The notes under the pieces were generated by a model. That model was not told the origin of the DNA and did not search any database. It saw nothing but the letters and a program-made list of their open reading frames with translations. Shown piece by piece: positions 1 through 8,585 of a stretch of 64,000 nt of DNA. The stretch is taken from positions 62,001 to 126,000 of the forward strand of contig NZ_AXAY01000026.1 of NCBI RefSeq assembly GCF_000473045.1, in the 5' to 3' direction. Source of the stretch: Bradyrhizobium sp. WSM3983 (GTDB lineage: Bacteria > Pseudomonadota > Alphaproteobacteria > Rhizobiales > Xanthobacteraceae). Made by a program: the position numbers and the translations under genes. Numbering within the stretch: position 1 is the stretch's first letter; each line of letters opens with the position of its first letter.

Positions 1-439
1 TCACTGCGTCCTCCTGTTGTCCGCTGCGGACGAGGCTCTCCAGCTTGTCGTGGGCTTGCATATAGGCTGCCCACGCGGCCAGAAACTCGTCCGCGATCTG
101 GCGTTCTTCGCCCGGCGAAACCAGGTGTTCGTAGGCCGCCCATGCTTTGTCCCTCATCTCCAGGGCGGCGCGCATGTTCTTTTCTGCCCACGCCCTGTCC
201 TCTGCGCGGGTCATGAGCCAGTTCGCCTCCGCAATACGATAGCGTTCGGTTTTCCCGGAAAGCTCACCCAGGGCGCGCGTGCTTGGCAGCCAGTTCTGCC
301 GCACTTGCTCGGCCTCTCCGTTCACCGCTGCGAGTCGCAGGATGGCGAATGTGCCAAGCAGAATGGTCACGGCGAGCACCGTGCAGAACGCCGCGATGAC
401 TTTCGCCTTGATGGTCTGGTTCTTCAGTGCCCACAGCAT
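1..439 (-). CDS. methyl-accepting chemotaxis protein, 5' part (runs off the window)
   Basis: Open frame on the minus strand from an ATG at 439 to the window edge, so only about 146 N-terminal residues are visible. A GAGGGGC ribosome-binding site precedes the ATG. Residues 10-36 form one hydrophobic membrane segment. The segment after it is helical and rich in Glu, Ala and Arg, like the periplasmic four-helix-bundle sensor of chemoreceptors. Neither the second membrane segment nor the signalling hairpin is in the window, so the receptor assignment rests on this N-terminal architecture and could be wrong (a 4HB sensor kinase is possible). A perfect palindrome lies about 46 bases upstream of the ATG and matches the one in front of the marR gene at 2507, which suggests control by that regulator. 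Confidence 0.6.
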   Translation of the reverse strand, partial: MLWALKNQTIKAKVIAAFCTVLAVTILLGTFAILRLAAVNGEAEQVRQNWLPSTRALGELSGKTERYRIAEANWLMTRAEDRAWAEKNMRAALEMRDKAWAAYEHLVSPGEERQIADEFLAAWAAYMQAHDKLESLVRSGQQEDAV

Positions 440-474
440 GGTGTTGCCCCTCTTCAGTGCACAAAGTATCTGTT

Positions 475-493
475 ATATATTCGACTCGAATAT
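475..493. promoter_or_regulatory. palindromic operator, copy 1 (upstream of the chemoreceptor)
   Basis: ATATTCGACTCGAATAT (477-493) is a perfect 17-bp palindrome around C485. The 18-bp string ATATATTCGACTCGAATA (475-492) recurs exactly at 2427-2444 in front of marR. Size and symmetry suit a MarR-family dimer. Inference: it is the operator of the regulator encoded at 2507-2920. Confidence 0.65.
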
Positions 494-638
494 TAAGATT
501 CATTTACGGTATGCTGGTTTTGTCGGTTCCATGCGCCGAATGGACTTGAATGGGACTTGACTAGCACCAGCTAATCTCCATTCCAGTTTTTTTGGCACGC
601 TTGAGGGGCACGCTGCTGATCTCCACCCAAGGTGCGTC

Positions 639-1898
639 GTGGTTCCCAAATTCCCGATATCGGACTCGTTCCGGCCCGGCCTCCCTGGAAAGGCCAAGGA
701 AGCAATTACGCACATCGAGCGCGTGCTCTCGGTTGCGGAACGATCCACCGTGGCGGACAAGAACCCCGGGATCGCCACCTCTTGGCGCCGCAGCAATGCG
801 AACCGTGTCGATCCAGGATCAGGCGAGCCGCCCCGGGTTCTGACTGGAAGTGAGCTCAGCACGATGCGAGAGCCACTGAATGAGCTGATCAGCGAGGCAA
901 GTGACGAACTTGATCGCTTGGTCAAGATCGTGCGCCCTGCCCACTACACGGTGTTGCTTTGCGACAGCCGCGGCATTGCGATCGATCATCGCGGTGATGA
1001 GGCGGACGCCGCGCTGTTCAAGCACTGGGGCATTTGGCTTGGTGGTGTTTGGTCGGAGGACATCGAGGGCACAAATGGAATCGGCACTTGCATCGTCGAG
1101 CAACAGCCGATCACCGTGCATCGAAAGCAGCACTTTCGGGCGCGCCATATCGGACTGAGCTGTTCAGCAGCTCCGATCTTCGGCGAAGACGGAGAATTGG
1201 TCGGTGTCCTGGACGTCTCGTCGTTCGATCGCGTGCTATCGGAGCAATCTCATGCGCTAACGGGGGAGCTGGTTCGGACCTCCGCGTGTGCGATCGAAGA
1301 ACGCTGGTTTCGTTCGCGTCACCATCGGGATTGGGTAGTTGGTTTCACCCCACCAGGTGGAAGCGCACCGCCGATGCTCATTGCCCTCGATGACGACCAG
1401 CGGATCATCGGGGCAGATCGGAATGCCCAGCGCCTTCTGCGCCACGACGACACGCCTCAGAATGGCGTCAGCCTCTGGTCCGTCTTCAGACCCGCCCGAT
1501 CGCTGTTCTTCCGTGCCGCTGGCGGCAATTTCGCCGCCTCGTTGATACCCCTTTCCGGCATCGAGCCGTGGCCGGTCGTCATTACGCCCCCTGCCGCTCC
1601 CCGATCGGCCTATAGGCCTCGCCCGCGGGGATTGGTGCCCGGTGACGATCTGGAGAAGCGGCGCCATGGTCCCGCTGACCTGCAACAGCTGACCCCGCGC
1701 GAGCGGGTCGTGCTCAGGGAACTCCTCGAAGGAAATTCCAGCAAGCGTGTCGCACGGAAGCTCGGCATCAGCCCGCGGACTGTGGAGTTTCACCGCGCAA
1801 ACATCATACGGAAGTTGGGGGCGCGCAATACCGCGGAGCTGATTGCAATCGTGCTTGGGGTGCACGAACGCGACGCACACGACGCTCGACCCGAGTAA
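639..1898 (+). CDS. GAF-domain transcriptional regulator with LuxR-type HTH
   Basis: A 419-residue protein from a GTG start. Roughly residues 40-240 resemble the sensory N-terminus of AcoR/FisR-type activators, with the motifs SWRRS, EGTNGIGTC and HFRARHI followed by a GAF fold. Those proteins normally continue into a sigma-54 AAA+ domain. Here that domain is absent, and the C-terminus (about 348-405) is a GerE/LuxR helix-turn-helix beginning LTPRERVVLRELLEG and containing SPRTVEFHRANI. The gene is therefore a one-component regulator that should act with ordinary sigma factors. It is transcribed away from the chemoreceptor at 1-439. The ligand is unknown; AcoR relatives sense small metabolites such as acetoin. 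The exact start is uncertain because no strong ribosome-binding site was seen. Confidence 0.8.
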   Translation: MVPKFPISDSFRPGLPGKAKEAITHIERVLSVAERSTVADKNPGIATSWRRSNANRVDPGSGEPPRVLTGSELSTMREPLNELISEASDELDRLVKIVRPAHYTVLLCDSRGIAIDHRGDEADAALFKHWGIWLGGVWSEDIEGTNGIGTCIVEQQPITVHRKQHFRARHIGLSCSAAPIFGEDGELVGVLDVSSFDRVLSEQSHALTGELVRTSACAIEERWFRSRHHRDWVVGFTPPGGSAPPMLIALDDDQRIIGADRNAQRLLRHDDTPQNGVSLWSVFRPARSLFFRAAGGNFAASLIPLSGIEPWPVVITPPAAPRSAYRPRPRGLVPGDDLEKRRHGPADLQQLTPRERVVLRELLEGNSSKRVARKLGISPRTVEFHRANIIRKLGARNTAELIAIVLGVHERDAHDARPE

Positions 1899-1956
1899 TC
1901 CCGTTCCGCGCAACAATGCACCGCCGGTCGTGTCGATCAACTTGGATGAAGCGACC

Positions 1957-2250
1957 TCATGGGCATTGATCCGACTGCAACGCCTGAAAAAGATTGCGGA
2001 GGGCGACGAGCTCACGCTCCAGGCTTGCTTCGACTGCACACAGATGGACAGGACTGTAAGCTGCAGGTTGCTCCGCGATTTGTTTTACGAGCTTGGTCGT
2101 CTGAAGTGTCACCCGAAGTACGCCCTGAAGCGCGGCGTATGCTTCCACGGCCAGCGCCAGCCTGTTCAACCACTCATCCCTTGCTGCGGACTCGTGCGAT
2201 ACGTCCTTCACAGCCGGTTTCCGTCGCGCTGACAGTTGTACGACATTCAT
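1957..2250 (-). CDS. hypothetical protein, 97 aa
   Basis: Start ATG at 2250, chosen because a strong GGGAGGGAGGA sequence lies just upstream. The frame is open further 5' but with no better start. The product begins MNVVQLSARRKPAV and then appears mostly helical, with repeated Leu, Ala and Glu and two Cys-free amphipathic stretches. No membrane segment or signal peptide was seen and no family is recognised. It converges with the GAF-LuxR gene and sits about 250 bases from marR, on the other side of the palindromic operator, so it could be a divergent member of the same small regulon. Confidence 0.6.
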   Translation of the reverse strand: MNVVQLSARRKPAVKDVSHESAARDEWLNRLALAVEAYAALQGVLRVTLQTTKLVKQIAEQPAAYSPVHLCAVEASLERELVALRNLFQALQSDQCP

Positions 2251-2426
2251 TCGTTTCCCTCCTCCCTCCCAGGATATCGTCCTGAGTTCGGCGATCACCT
2301 CATCGGCCAATCGCCGAGTGGCGCGTGAGCCTTGGACTGTATTCCGGCCGGCCTGCGCCAATGGCCGCGGCGGCTCAGCGTCACTTCGTCCTTGTATCGT
2401 CCTCGGCTCGGCTGCACCTTCTTCAG

Positions 2427-2444
2427 ATATATTCGACTCGAATA
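2427..2444. promoter_or_regulatory. palindromic operator, copy 2 (upstream of marR)
   Basis: TATTCGACTCGAATA (2430-2444) is a perfect 15-bp palindrome inside an 18-bp match to the site at 475-492. It lies 62 bases upstream of the marR ATG, in the divergent space between the 97-aa gene and marR. This fits autoregulation by the MarR protein. Confidence 0.65.
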
Positions 2445-2506
2445 GTTTATGAAGCGTTTACAGGGATGCCACCACCATCATAGGCTGAAGCGACCAACGG
2501 ATCGCC

Positions 2507-2920
2507 ATGAGAACACGCGCCATCGCAGAACTCCTCGCCGGTATTTCGGGGCGCAGTTACAGCCGCGGTTTCACCGAAGGGCTGCACGCAGCCCAATGGG
2601 AAGCACTTCGCTATTTTGCTCGGGCAAACGACAGCGCCCGCACTGTCGGCGCATTCGCGGAAGCGCGTGGCACAACCCAGGGGACGGCAACCCAAACGGT
2701 GACCGCCCTGGTCAAGAAGGACCTGCTTATTCGACGACACCGGGCAGAAGACCGCAGGATCGTACAGCTCGATCTTACCGAGCGCGGCCGTCACCTCCTC
2801 GCCTCCGATCCCCTGCAGCACCTGATCGACAGCCTGAACAAGCTCTCCGCCGAAGATCGCGAAGCGCTGGCGCAGGGTCTCATCGCGCTGCATCAGCAAC
2901 TCCGGCAATCAGGGAATTGA
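2507..2920 (+). CDS. MarR family transcriptional regulator
   Basis: A 137-residue winged-helix protein. The recognition region contains TTQGTATQTVTALVKK followed by the wing segment DRRIVQLDLTERG, both typical of MarR dimers that release DNA on binding a phenolic or other small ligand. Its own promoter region carries a palindrome that is repeated in front of the chemoreceptor at the left edge, so it probably represses itself and that receptor. Its 3' end overlaps the convergent receiver-like gene by 12 bases. No catabolic gene is adjacent, so the inducer cannot be guessed. Confidence 0.88.
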   Translation: MRTRAIAELLAGISGRSYSRGFTEGLHAAQWEALRYFARANDSARTVGAFAEARGTTQGTATQTVTALVKKDLLIRRHRAEDRRIVQLDLTERGRHLLASDPLQHLIDSLNKLSAEDREALAQGLIALHQQLRQSGN

Positions 2921-3283
2921 CTGATTCCCAAGCAAGTACAGCACCGCGTTGACAAGCTCGTCTTCGCTATGCGGGTGGTACAGAACCGCGTCAGCACCAC
3001 GCACGCGCGCGGCCAGTAGCGAGTAGTCTGCCGGAAGGTTGCCGCCGGCGAAGATTGCCAGCACCTGAACCTTGCCACTCAGAGCCTTCAGATACCCGAT
3101 CGCCTGAAGATACAGCTGCAGCGGGTCCCGAATGACAATCACTGCGACTTCGAATGAATCCGTTGCTCCCGCTATCAGCTGCGGATCGCTGATGTGATGT
3201 ACATCCCGCACCGTCGGCCAGAGCCGGCGCAAGAGCACGCTCCCCCGCCAGGCTTCGGTATCAACGAGCAGAATCCGAGCCAT
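2909..3283 (-). CDS. response-regulator receiver-like protein
   Basis: A 124-residue single domain with the alternating beta/alpha pattern of CheY-like receivers: ARILLVDTE at the N-terminus (acidic pocket residues D8 and E10), a third strand AVIVIRDP carrying a possible acceptor Asp near residue 53, and a fifth strand ADAVLYHPHS. In classical receivers the last strand ends in Lys-Pro. Here the Lys is replaced by His, so normal phosphoryl-dependent switching is doubtful. No output domain and no adjacent histidine kinase are present. It converges on marR. It may be a degenerate single-domain receiver used for protein contacts. Confidence 0.6.
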   Translation of the reverse strand: MARILLVDTEAWRGSVLLRRLWPTVRDVHHISDPQLIAGATDSFEVAVIVIRDPLQLYLQAIGYLKALSGKVQVLAIFAGGNLPADYSLLAARVRGADAVLYHPHSEDELVNAVLYLLGNQSIP

Positions 3284-3439
3284 CGCGAGCGCCGAACCTA
3301 ACGCAAGGTCTCAGATATCGCGCGGCGATGCGCAGCATTCCTGGAGGACGGCGGGACGAAATCCATGCTGAGGATAAACCTTGATCGTCAAATCTATTCA
3401 GGCGCCCCAGCCATCGATAAGTAAACCGCGGTCGCGTGA

Positions 3440-3532
3440 CTACTGGTAGATTTACGAGGCAAGCGCATACCGCCGGCAGCAGGCTCGACCGCCCAAGACC
3501 ATGCAGAGGTCGAGATCGTGGACTATCACTAG
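3440..3532 (+). pseudogene. remnant of a HigB/RelE-type toxin
   Basis: A short open stretch ends in EVEIVDYH and a stop 12 bases before the higA start. (D)VEIVDYH is the usual C-terminus of HigB-type toxins, and higB normally sits immediately 5' of higA. Upstream only a fragment containing RIPPAAG remains, preceded by an in-frame stop, so most of the toxin is gone. This is inference from a very short match. Confidence 0.4.
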
Positions 3533-3544
3533 GAGAACGCGACG

Positions 3545-3850
3545 ATGGCCAAGAAACTCAAGCCCATGCATCCTGGTGAGGTGCTGCGGGAAGAATTTCT
3601 GATCCCGCTGAATATGTCGGCTGGCGGGCTCGCCAAGGCATGCGGCCTGCCGCGCACGCGTATCGAGCGGATTGCGAGCGAGCAGACCGGAATCACAGCC
3701 GACACCGCACTTCGGCTTGGCAAGGCGCTCGGCACGACGGCCGAGCTATGGCTCAATCTTCAAAATGATTTCGACATCCAGATCGCCAAACGCGATCTGG
3801 GCAAGGCACTCGATCGCATCGAGACAGTGAACAAGCCTGAAGCCGCCTGA
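3545..3850 (+). CDS. higA: HigA family antitoxin (orphan)
   Basis: A 101-residue Xre-type helix-turn-helix protein starting MAKKLKPMHPGEVLREEF, the signature opening of HigA antitoxins. The HTH lies in the first 60 residues and TAELWLNLQNDFDI is the conserved HigA segment after it. AGGAGAACGCGACG provides the ribosome-binding site. HigA normally neutralises the RNase HigB and represses the operon. Here only a toxin tail is left upstream, so it is probably an orphan regulator. It abuts the convergent hpnO gene with a 9-base gap. Confidence 0.88.
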   Translation: MAKKLKPMHPGEVLREEFLIPLNMSAGGLAKACGLPRTRIERIASEQTGITADTALRLGKALGTTAELWLNLQNDFDIQIAKRDLGKALDRIETVNKPEAA

Positions 3851-3859
3851 GCGATCGGC

Positions 3860-5251
3860 CTACGCCGACCGCCGCACCGCGTTGTCCACCAGCGTCTTGC
3901 CGAGCGACCAGATCGCACCGGGGACCTTGTGGCTGCCGGCGATGACGTCGTCGAAGGCGCGCTCGATCCAGCTGCAGTCTTCTTCGGTGATGGTGAGCGG
4001 CGGAAGCAGCTTGATGGTGTGGCTGCCATGACCGGCGACTTGCGTCAGGATCTTGTGATCCTTGAACAGCGGCACGGTGATGAGCTGGCAGAACAGGCCC
4101 TTGTTGGCAGCTTCCAGCACGTTCCAGGACGCCCGCAGCCGCAGCGATTTCGGCGGGCCGAACTCGATGCCGATCATCAGCCCCTTGCCTCGCACTTCCT
4201 TCAGCAGCTCGTAGCCGGGCACCATGCGGGTGAGCGCGAGGCGAAGCTCGGCGCCGCGCTTGGCGGCGGACTCGATCAGCTTCTCCGATTCCATCACGTC
4301 GAGCGTGGCAATGCCCGCGGCCATCGCCAGATCGTTCTTGGAGAACGTCGAACCGTGCACCACGGCGCGGTCCATCTGGTTGAAGATCTTGTCGAAGATG
4401 CTCTTGCGCGTCAGCACCGCGCCGACCGGCACGTGGCCGCCCGAGAGCGACTTCGACAGCAGCACCATGTCGGGCTCGACGTTCCAGTGTTCGACCGCGA
4501 GGAAACGGCCGGTGCGGCCCATGCCGGTCTGGATCTCGTCGGCGACGAACAGCGTGCCGTACTTCTTGCAGAGCGCGGCGGCGCCCGGCAGGAACTCGTC
4601 GGAGGGCATGTTGACGCCCTTGCCCTGGATCGGCTCGACGACGAAGGCCGCGACCTCGCGCGAGGCCAGCGCCTTCTCGAGCGCGGCGAGATCGTTGAAC
4701 GGAACCGAGGTGCAACCCGGCAGCAGCGGCTCAAAGCCGGTGCGGAAGTTCGAATCACCGGTCAGCGACAGCGCGCCATAGGTCAGGCCATGATAGCCGT
4801 GGGCACAGTAGACGATGCCGGGGCGGCCGGTGGCGCCGCGCGCGAACTTGATCGCGGCCTCGACGCATTCGGCGCCGGAATTGGCGAAGAACGCCTTATC
4901 AAGATAGGGAACATATTTCAGGAGCCGCTCGGCGAGCACGCCGGCGAGCACCGAGACGTCGAACTGGACGAGATTGGGCAGATCGGCGTCGAGCACACTT
5001 TTCAGCGCCTCGCGCATCACCGGATGATTGCGCCCGATTGCGAACACGCCAAAGCCGGACAGGAGGTCGAGATAGCGCGCCCCGTCGCGATCGTAGAGGT
5101 ACTGCCCCTGCCCCTTCTGGAAGCCGACATCGTAGCCGATGGTCTTGAGAACCCGAACGAACTGCTCGTTCAGATGCCGATTATGCAGGGCGCTACGCTG
5201 GGCCTGACGGTCCGCGAATAGCTGAGACATGTCTGGATTTGGACTGTTCAT
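3860..5251 (-). CDS. hpnO: hopanoid biosynthesis aminotransferase HpnO
   Basis: A 463-residue class III (ornithine/acetylornithine type) PLP aminotransferase. HpnO converts the ribosyl-derived hopanoid intermediate to aminobacteriohopanetriol. The sequence shows the long N-terminal region of this subfamily, GQYLYDRDGARYLDLLSG, FANSGAECVEAAIKFAR for the cofactor phosphate, VADEIQTGMGRTG, and LLSKSLSGGHVPVG, which carries the Schiff-base Lys. It is separated from the main hpn operon by hpnN, ispH and hpnH but is part of the same island. ATG 5251 is used; an in-frame ATG at 5230 is an alternative. HpnO is inferred rather than a generic acetylornithine aminotransferase because of this context. 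Confidence 0.88.
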   Translation of the reverse strand: MNSPNPDMSQLFADRQAQRSALHNRHLNEQFVRVLKTIGYDVGFQKGQGQYLYDRDGARYLDLLSGFGVFAIGRNHPVMREALKSVLDADLPNLVQFDVSVLAGVLAERLLKYVPYLDKAFFANSGAECVEAAIKFARGATGRPGIVYCAHGYHGLTYGALSLTGDSNFRTGFEPLLPGCTSVPFNDLAALEKALASREVAAFVVEPIQGKGVNMPSDEFLPGAAALCKKYGTLFVADEIQTGMGRTGRFLAVEHWNVEPDMVLLSKSLSGGHVPVGAVLTRKSIFDKIFNQMDRAVVHGSTFSKNDLAMAAGIATLDVMESEKLIESAAKRGAELRLALTRMVPGYELLKEVRGKGLMIGIEFGPPKSLRLRASWNVLEAANKGLFCQLITVPLFKDHKILTQVAGHGSHTIKLLPPLTITEEDCSWIERAFDDVIAGSHKVPGAIWSLGKTLVDNAVRRSA

Positions 5252-5393
5252 CCGCTACATACTTCGGTTGAGGGCCGCTTCGTCAACTGAAAACGGTCAG
5301 CAAACGGAAAAGGGTCTGTGCGGCCTTTTGCCCTTTTTCGGACCATGTTCGCAAGCACAGCTTTAAACCATGTTGCACTGCCAAGGAACACTC

Positions 5394-6029
5394 ATGCGTT
5401 TGGCCATTTACACCGGAATAATACTGGCGGGCGGTTACGCCGGCCTGACACCGGCGCTCGCCGCCGATCCCACCGGCGACTGGCGGGTCGCCGATGGCGT
5501 TGCCAATATCCGCGTCGCCCAATGCAACGGCAGCATGTGGGGCGCGGTTTCCTGGGAAAAGCAGCCCGGCGGCCGCGACGACAACAACCCGGATGTCTCA
5601 AAAAAGAACAGACCGTCACTGGGCATGGCGACCCTGATCAACATGAAGAAGACGGCCGGCGCCGAGCAGTGGGAAGGTCAGGTCTACAACGCGAAGGATG
5701 GTCAGATGTATAGTGCGACCATCACGCCTGTCGGCACCGACCAGCTCGAGATCAAGGGCTGCGTCCTGGGCTTCCTGTGCGGCGGCGAGACCTGGACCCG
5801 CGTCGGTCCGCCGATTCCCTTGAGCACCGCCAACGCCATGGCCAAGGGTGCGCCCAAAACCACAGGTGCGGCGCCCAGGGCTGCGCCAGCAGTGCCGAGT
5901 GCCGCAGCCCCCGCGCCGACGACGGCAGCTCCGAAGAGCGCCACCGCGACCAAGCCCGGTCAGAAAGGTGCCGCCGATCCCGTCGGCGACATCTGCCTAC
6001 TCCCTGAGATTGCGGGGCTTGCCCATTAG
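5394..6029 (+). CDS. DUF2147 domain secreted protein
   Basis: A 211-residue protein. ATG 5394 is preferred over the in-frame start at 5370 because AAGGAAC precedes it and it gives a clean signal peptide with the cleavage-like end ALAADP. The mature N-terminal half (GDWRVADGVANIRVAQCNG onward) is a DUF2147 beta-barrel domain of unknown function. After about residue 145 comes an Ala/Pro/Thr-rich linker. The last residues, VGDICLLPEIAGLAH, leave the linker composition, which suggests a conserved tail. The 3' end overlaps convergent hpnN by 33 bases. It probably acts in the periplasm, and its location may link it to the envelope functions of the hopanoid genes. Confidence 0.8.
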   Translation: MRLAIYTGIILAGGYAGLTPALAADPTGDWRVADGVANIRVAQCNGSMWGAVSWEKQPGGRDDNNPDVSKKNRPSLGMATLINMKKTAGAEQWEGQVYNAKDGQMYSATITPVGTDQLEIKGCVLGFLCGGETWTRVGPPIPLSTANAMAKGAPKTTGAAPRAAPAVPSAAAPAPTTAAPKSATATKPGQKGAADPVGDICLLPEIAGLAH

Positions 6030-8585
6030 GGCCGGCTGGAACAGCAGCACTGCGGCAAGCGTCGTCACCAGCGAGAGTGCGAGCAGCTTGCCCATGCTGG
6101 ACGTGCCCGGATGGCTCGACAGCCACAGGCTGCCGAACGCGGTCGCCGTCGTCAGTGCGCTGAAAAAGATCGCGCGCGTCAGGCTGGTCTGAAGCAGATT
6201 TGTCCTGCCGGACCGCCACGCCACGACATAATAGATCTTGAACGCGACGCCGACACCGAGCAGCAGCGGGAACGCGACGATGTTGGCGAAGTTGAGCGGC
6301 AGGCCGATCAACACGCAGATCTCGAGCGTCACTGCGCCCGCAACCAGAAGCGGCACCAGCGTCATCAGAACGTCGACCAGGCGGCGCAGCGTGATCCACA
6401 GCAAGAGGCCGATCACCAGCAGCGCATAGATGCCGGCATGGATGAACGCCCTCACCACGGTGTCACCCGACTTCAGGATCGAGACCGGTCCACCAATCGC
6501 GGTCGGCTCGGCCTCGAGCACGGCTGCAGCGAATTTGCGCAGCGTATCGTTGTCGTTGGGATCGCCCTTCGGCTGCGCCTCGACACGAATGATTCCATCC
6601 TTGCTCTTCCAGGCGCTGACGAGATCGGGCGGCAGCGACTTCAGGGTGACCGGCTCGGCCTGCATTGCGTTCCTGAGCTGGTCGAACACGATCTTCATCG
6701 GCGTGACGAATACGTCCTGCGCCTTGTTGCGGGTCGCCTCATCCGAATTGGCGAGCTTGTCGAGCGCGGCCGCGAGCCGGCGCGAGGCGATTGCGCCCGG
6801 GCCTTTGGCGTCACCGGCAGTCCGGCGCAGATTGTCGACTGAGGATTTCAGCGCCTCGACGTTTTCCTGATCCGACGGCGCCGCGTCGACCTGGTCCGGG
6901 TTGAGCGCGGGGTTCAGGATCTTGGCACCCTGTGCGATCAGCTTCAGCTTCGGCTGCTGGTCTTCCGGCACGAAGCTGTCGAGCGACATCACGCGCAACA
7001 CTTGGGGTACTTTCTCCAGCTTCGCTTCGACCTGCTTGGCCTGCTCATCCGACGTGGTCATCACGTTGATGGCATTGGCGCCGGTGTTGGGATCCTTTCG
7101 CAGGTCGAGGAAGGTCGCGATCGACTCCGCCTTCGGGTTGCGCAGGTTCATCGGGTTGAAGTCGAACTTCAGGAAGTAGAGAAGCGGCAGGCCGGCGAGC
7201 GCCAGCAGCAACGTGCCGCCCACAACCAACACACGGTGCTTCTCCAGGAAGTAATCGAGCGGCGCCAGGAAGGCATAGCCAACCGGCTCCATCTCACCGG
7301 GCGGATTCAGCAGCTTCAGCATCGCGGGCAGTACGGTGATACTGGAGACGAACGCCACCAGCATGCCGACGCCGGCGATCTGGCCGAGCTCGGAGATGCC
7401 CTTGTAGTCGGTCGGCAGGAAACAGAGGAAGCCGGCGGCGGTCGCCATTGCCGCCAGCGACAGCGGCACCGCCGAGCGCTTCGCGGCAAGCACCAGCGCG
7501 CCGGAGAGATCGTCGTGTTTGTAGCGCTCCGAGCGGTAGCGGACGCTGTACTGGATACCGAAATCGACGCCCAGGCCGACGAACAGCACGGCGAACGCGA
7601 TCGACAGCAAATTGAAAGAGCCGACCATCATCAGGCCCGCCGCGGTCGTCAGCGCGAGGCCGACGAAGAGATTGACGAACACCGCGAAGATGATCTTCGA
7701 AGAGTGCAGCGCGAGCCACAGGATCAGGAGCACGACGAGCACCGTACCGATGCCGTTGACGATAGCGCCTTCCTGGACGGTGGCGTATTCCTCGTTGGCG
7801 ATCGGGACCGGACCTGTCAGCCGTACCCGTGCCTGATATTTTGTCGCAAAATCGAGATCGAGCGCTGCCTTGCGGATCGCGTCGGTTGCGCCCTTGCCGG
7901 GCTCCAGCGCGTTGTAGTCAAGGATCGGCTTGAACTCGATGAAGGCACGCTTGTCCGAATCCTCCAGCGGCTTGTCGCTGACGAGCTCGCGCCAGGAGAA
8001 GATCGCATTGCCCTTGTTGAGCACGGTCTCGACCGTCTCTGCGATCTGGTTGAACGGCCGCTCGGTGCTGTCGAGCTTGACCTGGCCGCGCTTGACACCG
8101 GCGAGCCCGGTCTCCAGCGCGCCCGTCAGGCCGCGGATCGACGGATCGCCGGCCATGATCTCGATCAGGGGCGCTGCGGATTCGAACTGGCTGGTAATCT
8201 TGCCGACTTCCTCGGTCGGCAGGAACAACAGACCGTTCTTCTCGAAGAACTCACCGGTGCCGAGCTGCTGCATCGACTGGAATTCGGTCTTGTTGTCCTT
8301 CAGCTTGGCAAACAGCGCGTCCGCGGCTGCGGTCGCCATCTCCGGCGTCCTGGCCTCGACGACCGCGAGAATGGTCGCGTCACGGTCGAAGGCGCGGTCG
8401 AACTGCTGGTCGCGCTGGCGCCAGTCCAGATTCTGGGCAATCAGCGAATTGATGTCGGTGTTGATGGCGAAGTGCTGGGACGTGTAATAGCCCGCCCCCA
8501 CCGCCAGCAGGAGCCCGAGAACGACGACGAGGGAGGCAAACCGGGTACAGGCCCTGACGATGGCAACGACTACGCTCTGCAGCAC
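5997..8585 (-). CDS. hpnN: hopanoid transporter HpnN (RND/MMPL family)
   Basis: An 862-residue RND-superfamily inner-membrane protein with a membrane segment at about 13-32, a large periplasmic loop, a block of membrane helices (around NGIGTVLVVLLILWLALH and GLGVDFGIQYSVRYR), then the same arrangement repeated in the second half. HpnN moves hopanoids from the inner to the outer membrane in Rhodopseudomonas. The GTG at 8585 is used; a purine-rich GAAAAGAAG lies just upstream. The gene sits between the DUF2147 gene and ispH. It differs in length and sequence from the second MMPL protein at 19917-22283, and HpnN is assigned here by position in the hpn island. Confidence 0.9.
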   Translation of the reverse strand: MLQSVVVAIVRACTRFASLVVVLGLLLAVGAGYYTSQHFAINTDINSLIAQNLDWRQRDQQFDRAFDRDATILAVVEARTPEMATAAADALFAKLKDNKTEFQSMQQLGTGEFFEKNGLLFLPTEEVGKITSQFESAAPLIEIMAGDPSIRGLTGALETGLAGVKRGQVKLDSTERPFNQIAETVETVLNKGNAIFSWRELVSDKPLEDSDKRAFIEFKPILDYNALEPGKGATDAIRKAALDLDFATKYQARVRLTGPVPIANEEYATVQEGAIVNGIGTVLVVLLILWLALHSSKIIFAVFVNLFVGLALTTAAGLMMVGSFNLLSIAFAVLFVGLGVDFGIQYSVRYRSERYKHDDLSGALVLAAKRSAVPLSLAAMATAAGFLCFLPTDYKGISELGQIAGVGMLVAFVSSITVLPAMLKLLNPPGEMEPVGYAFLAPLDYFLEKHRVLVVGGTLLLALAGLPLLYFLKFDFNPMNLRNPKAESIATFLDLRKDPNTGANAINVMTTSDEQAKQVEAKLEKVPQVLRVMSLDSFVPEDQQPKLKLIAQGAKILNPALNPDQVDAAPSDQENVEALKSSVDNLRRTAGDAKGPGAIASRRLAAALDKLANSDEATRNKAQDVFVTPMKIVFDQLRNAMQAEPVTLKSLPPDLVSAWKSKDGIIRVEAQPKGDPNDNDTLRKFAAAVLEAEPTAIGGPVSILKSGDTVVRAFIHAGIYALLVIGLLLWITLRRLVDVLMTLVPLLVAGAVTLEICVLIGLPLNFANIVAFPLLLGVGVAFKIYYVVAWRSGRTNLLQTSLTRAIFFSALTTATAFGSLWLSSHPGTSSMGKLLALSLVTTLAAVLLFQPALMGKPRNLRE

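Noticed and set aside
5308..5338. Imperfect hairpin GAAAAGGG / CCCTTTTTC upstream of the DUF2147 gene, as a terminator
   Set aside because: Long loop and position upstream of both divergent genes make a terminator role unlikely.
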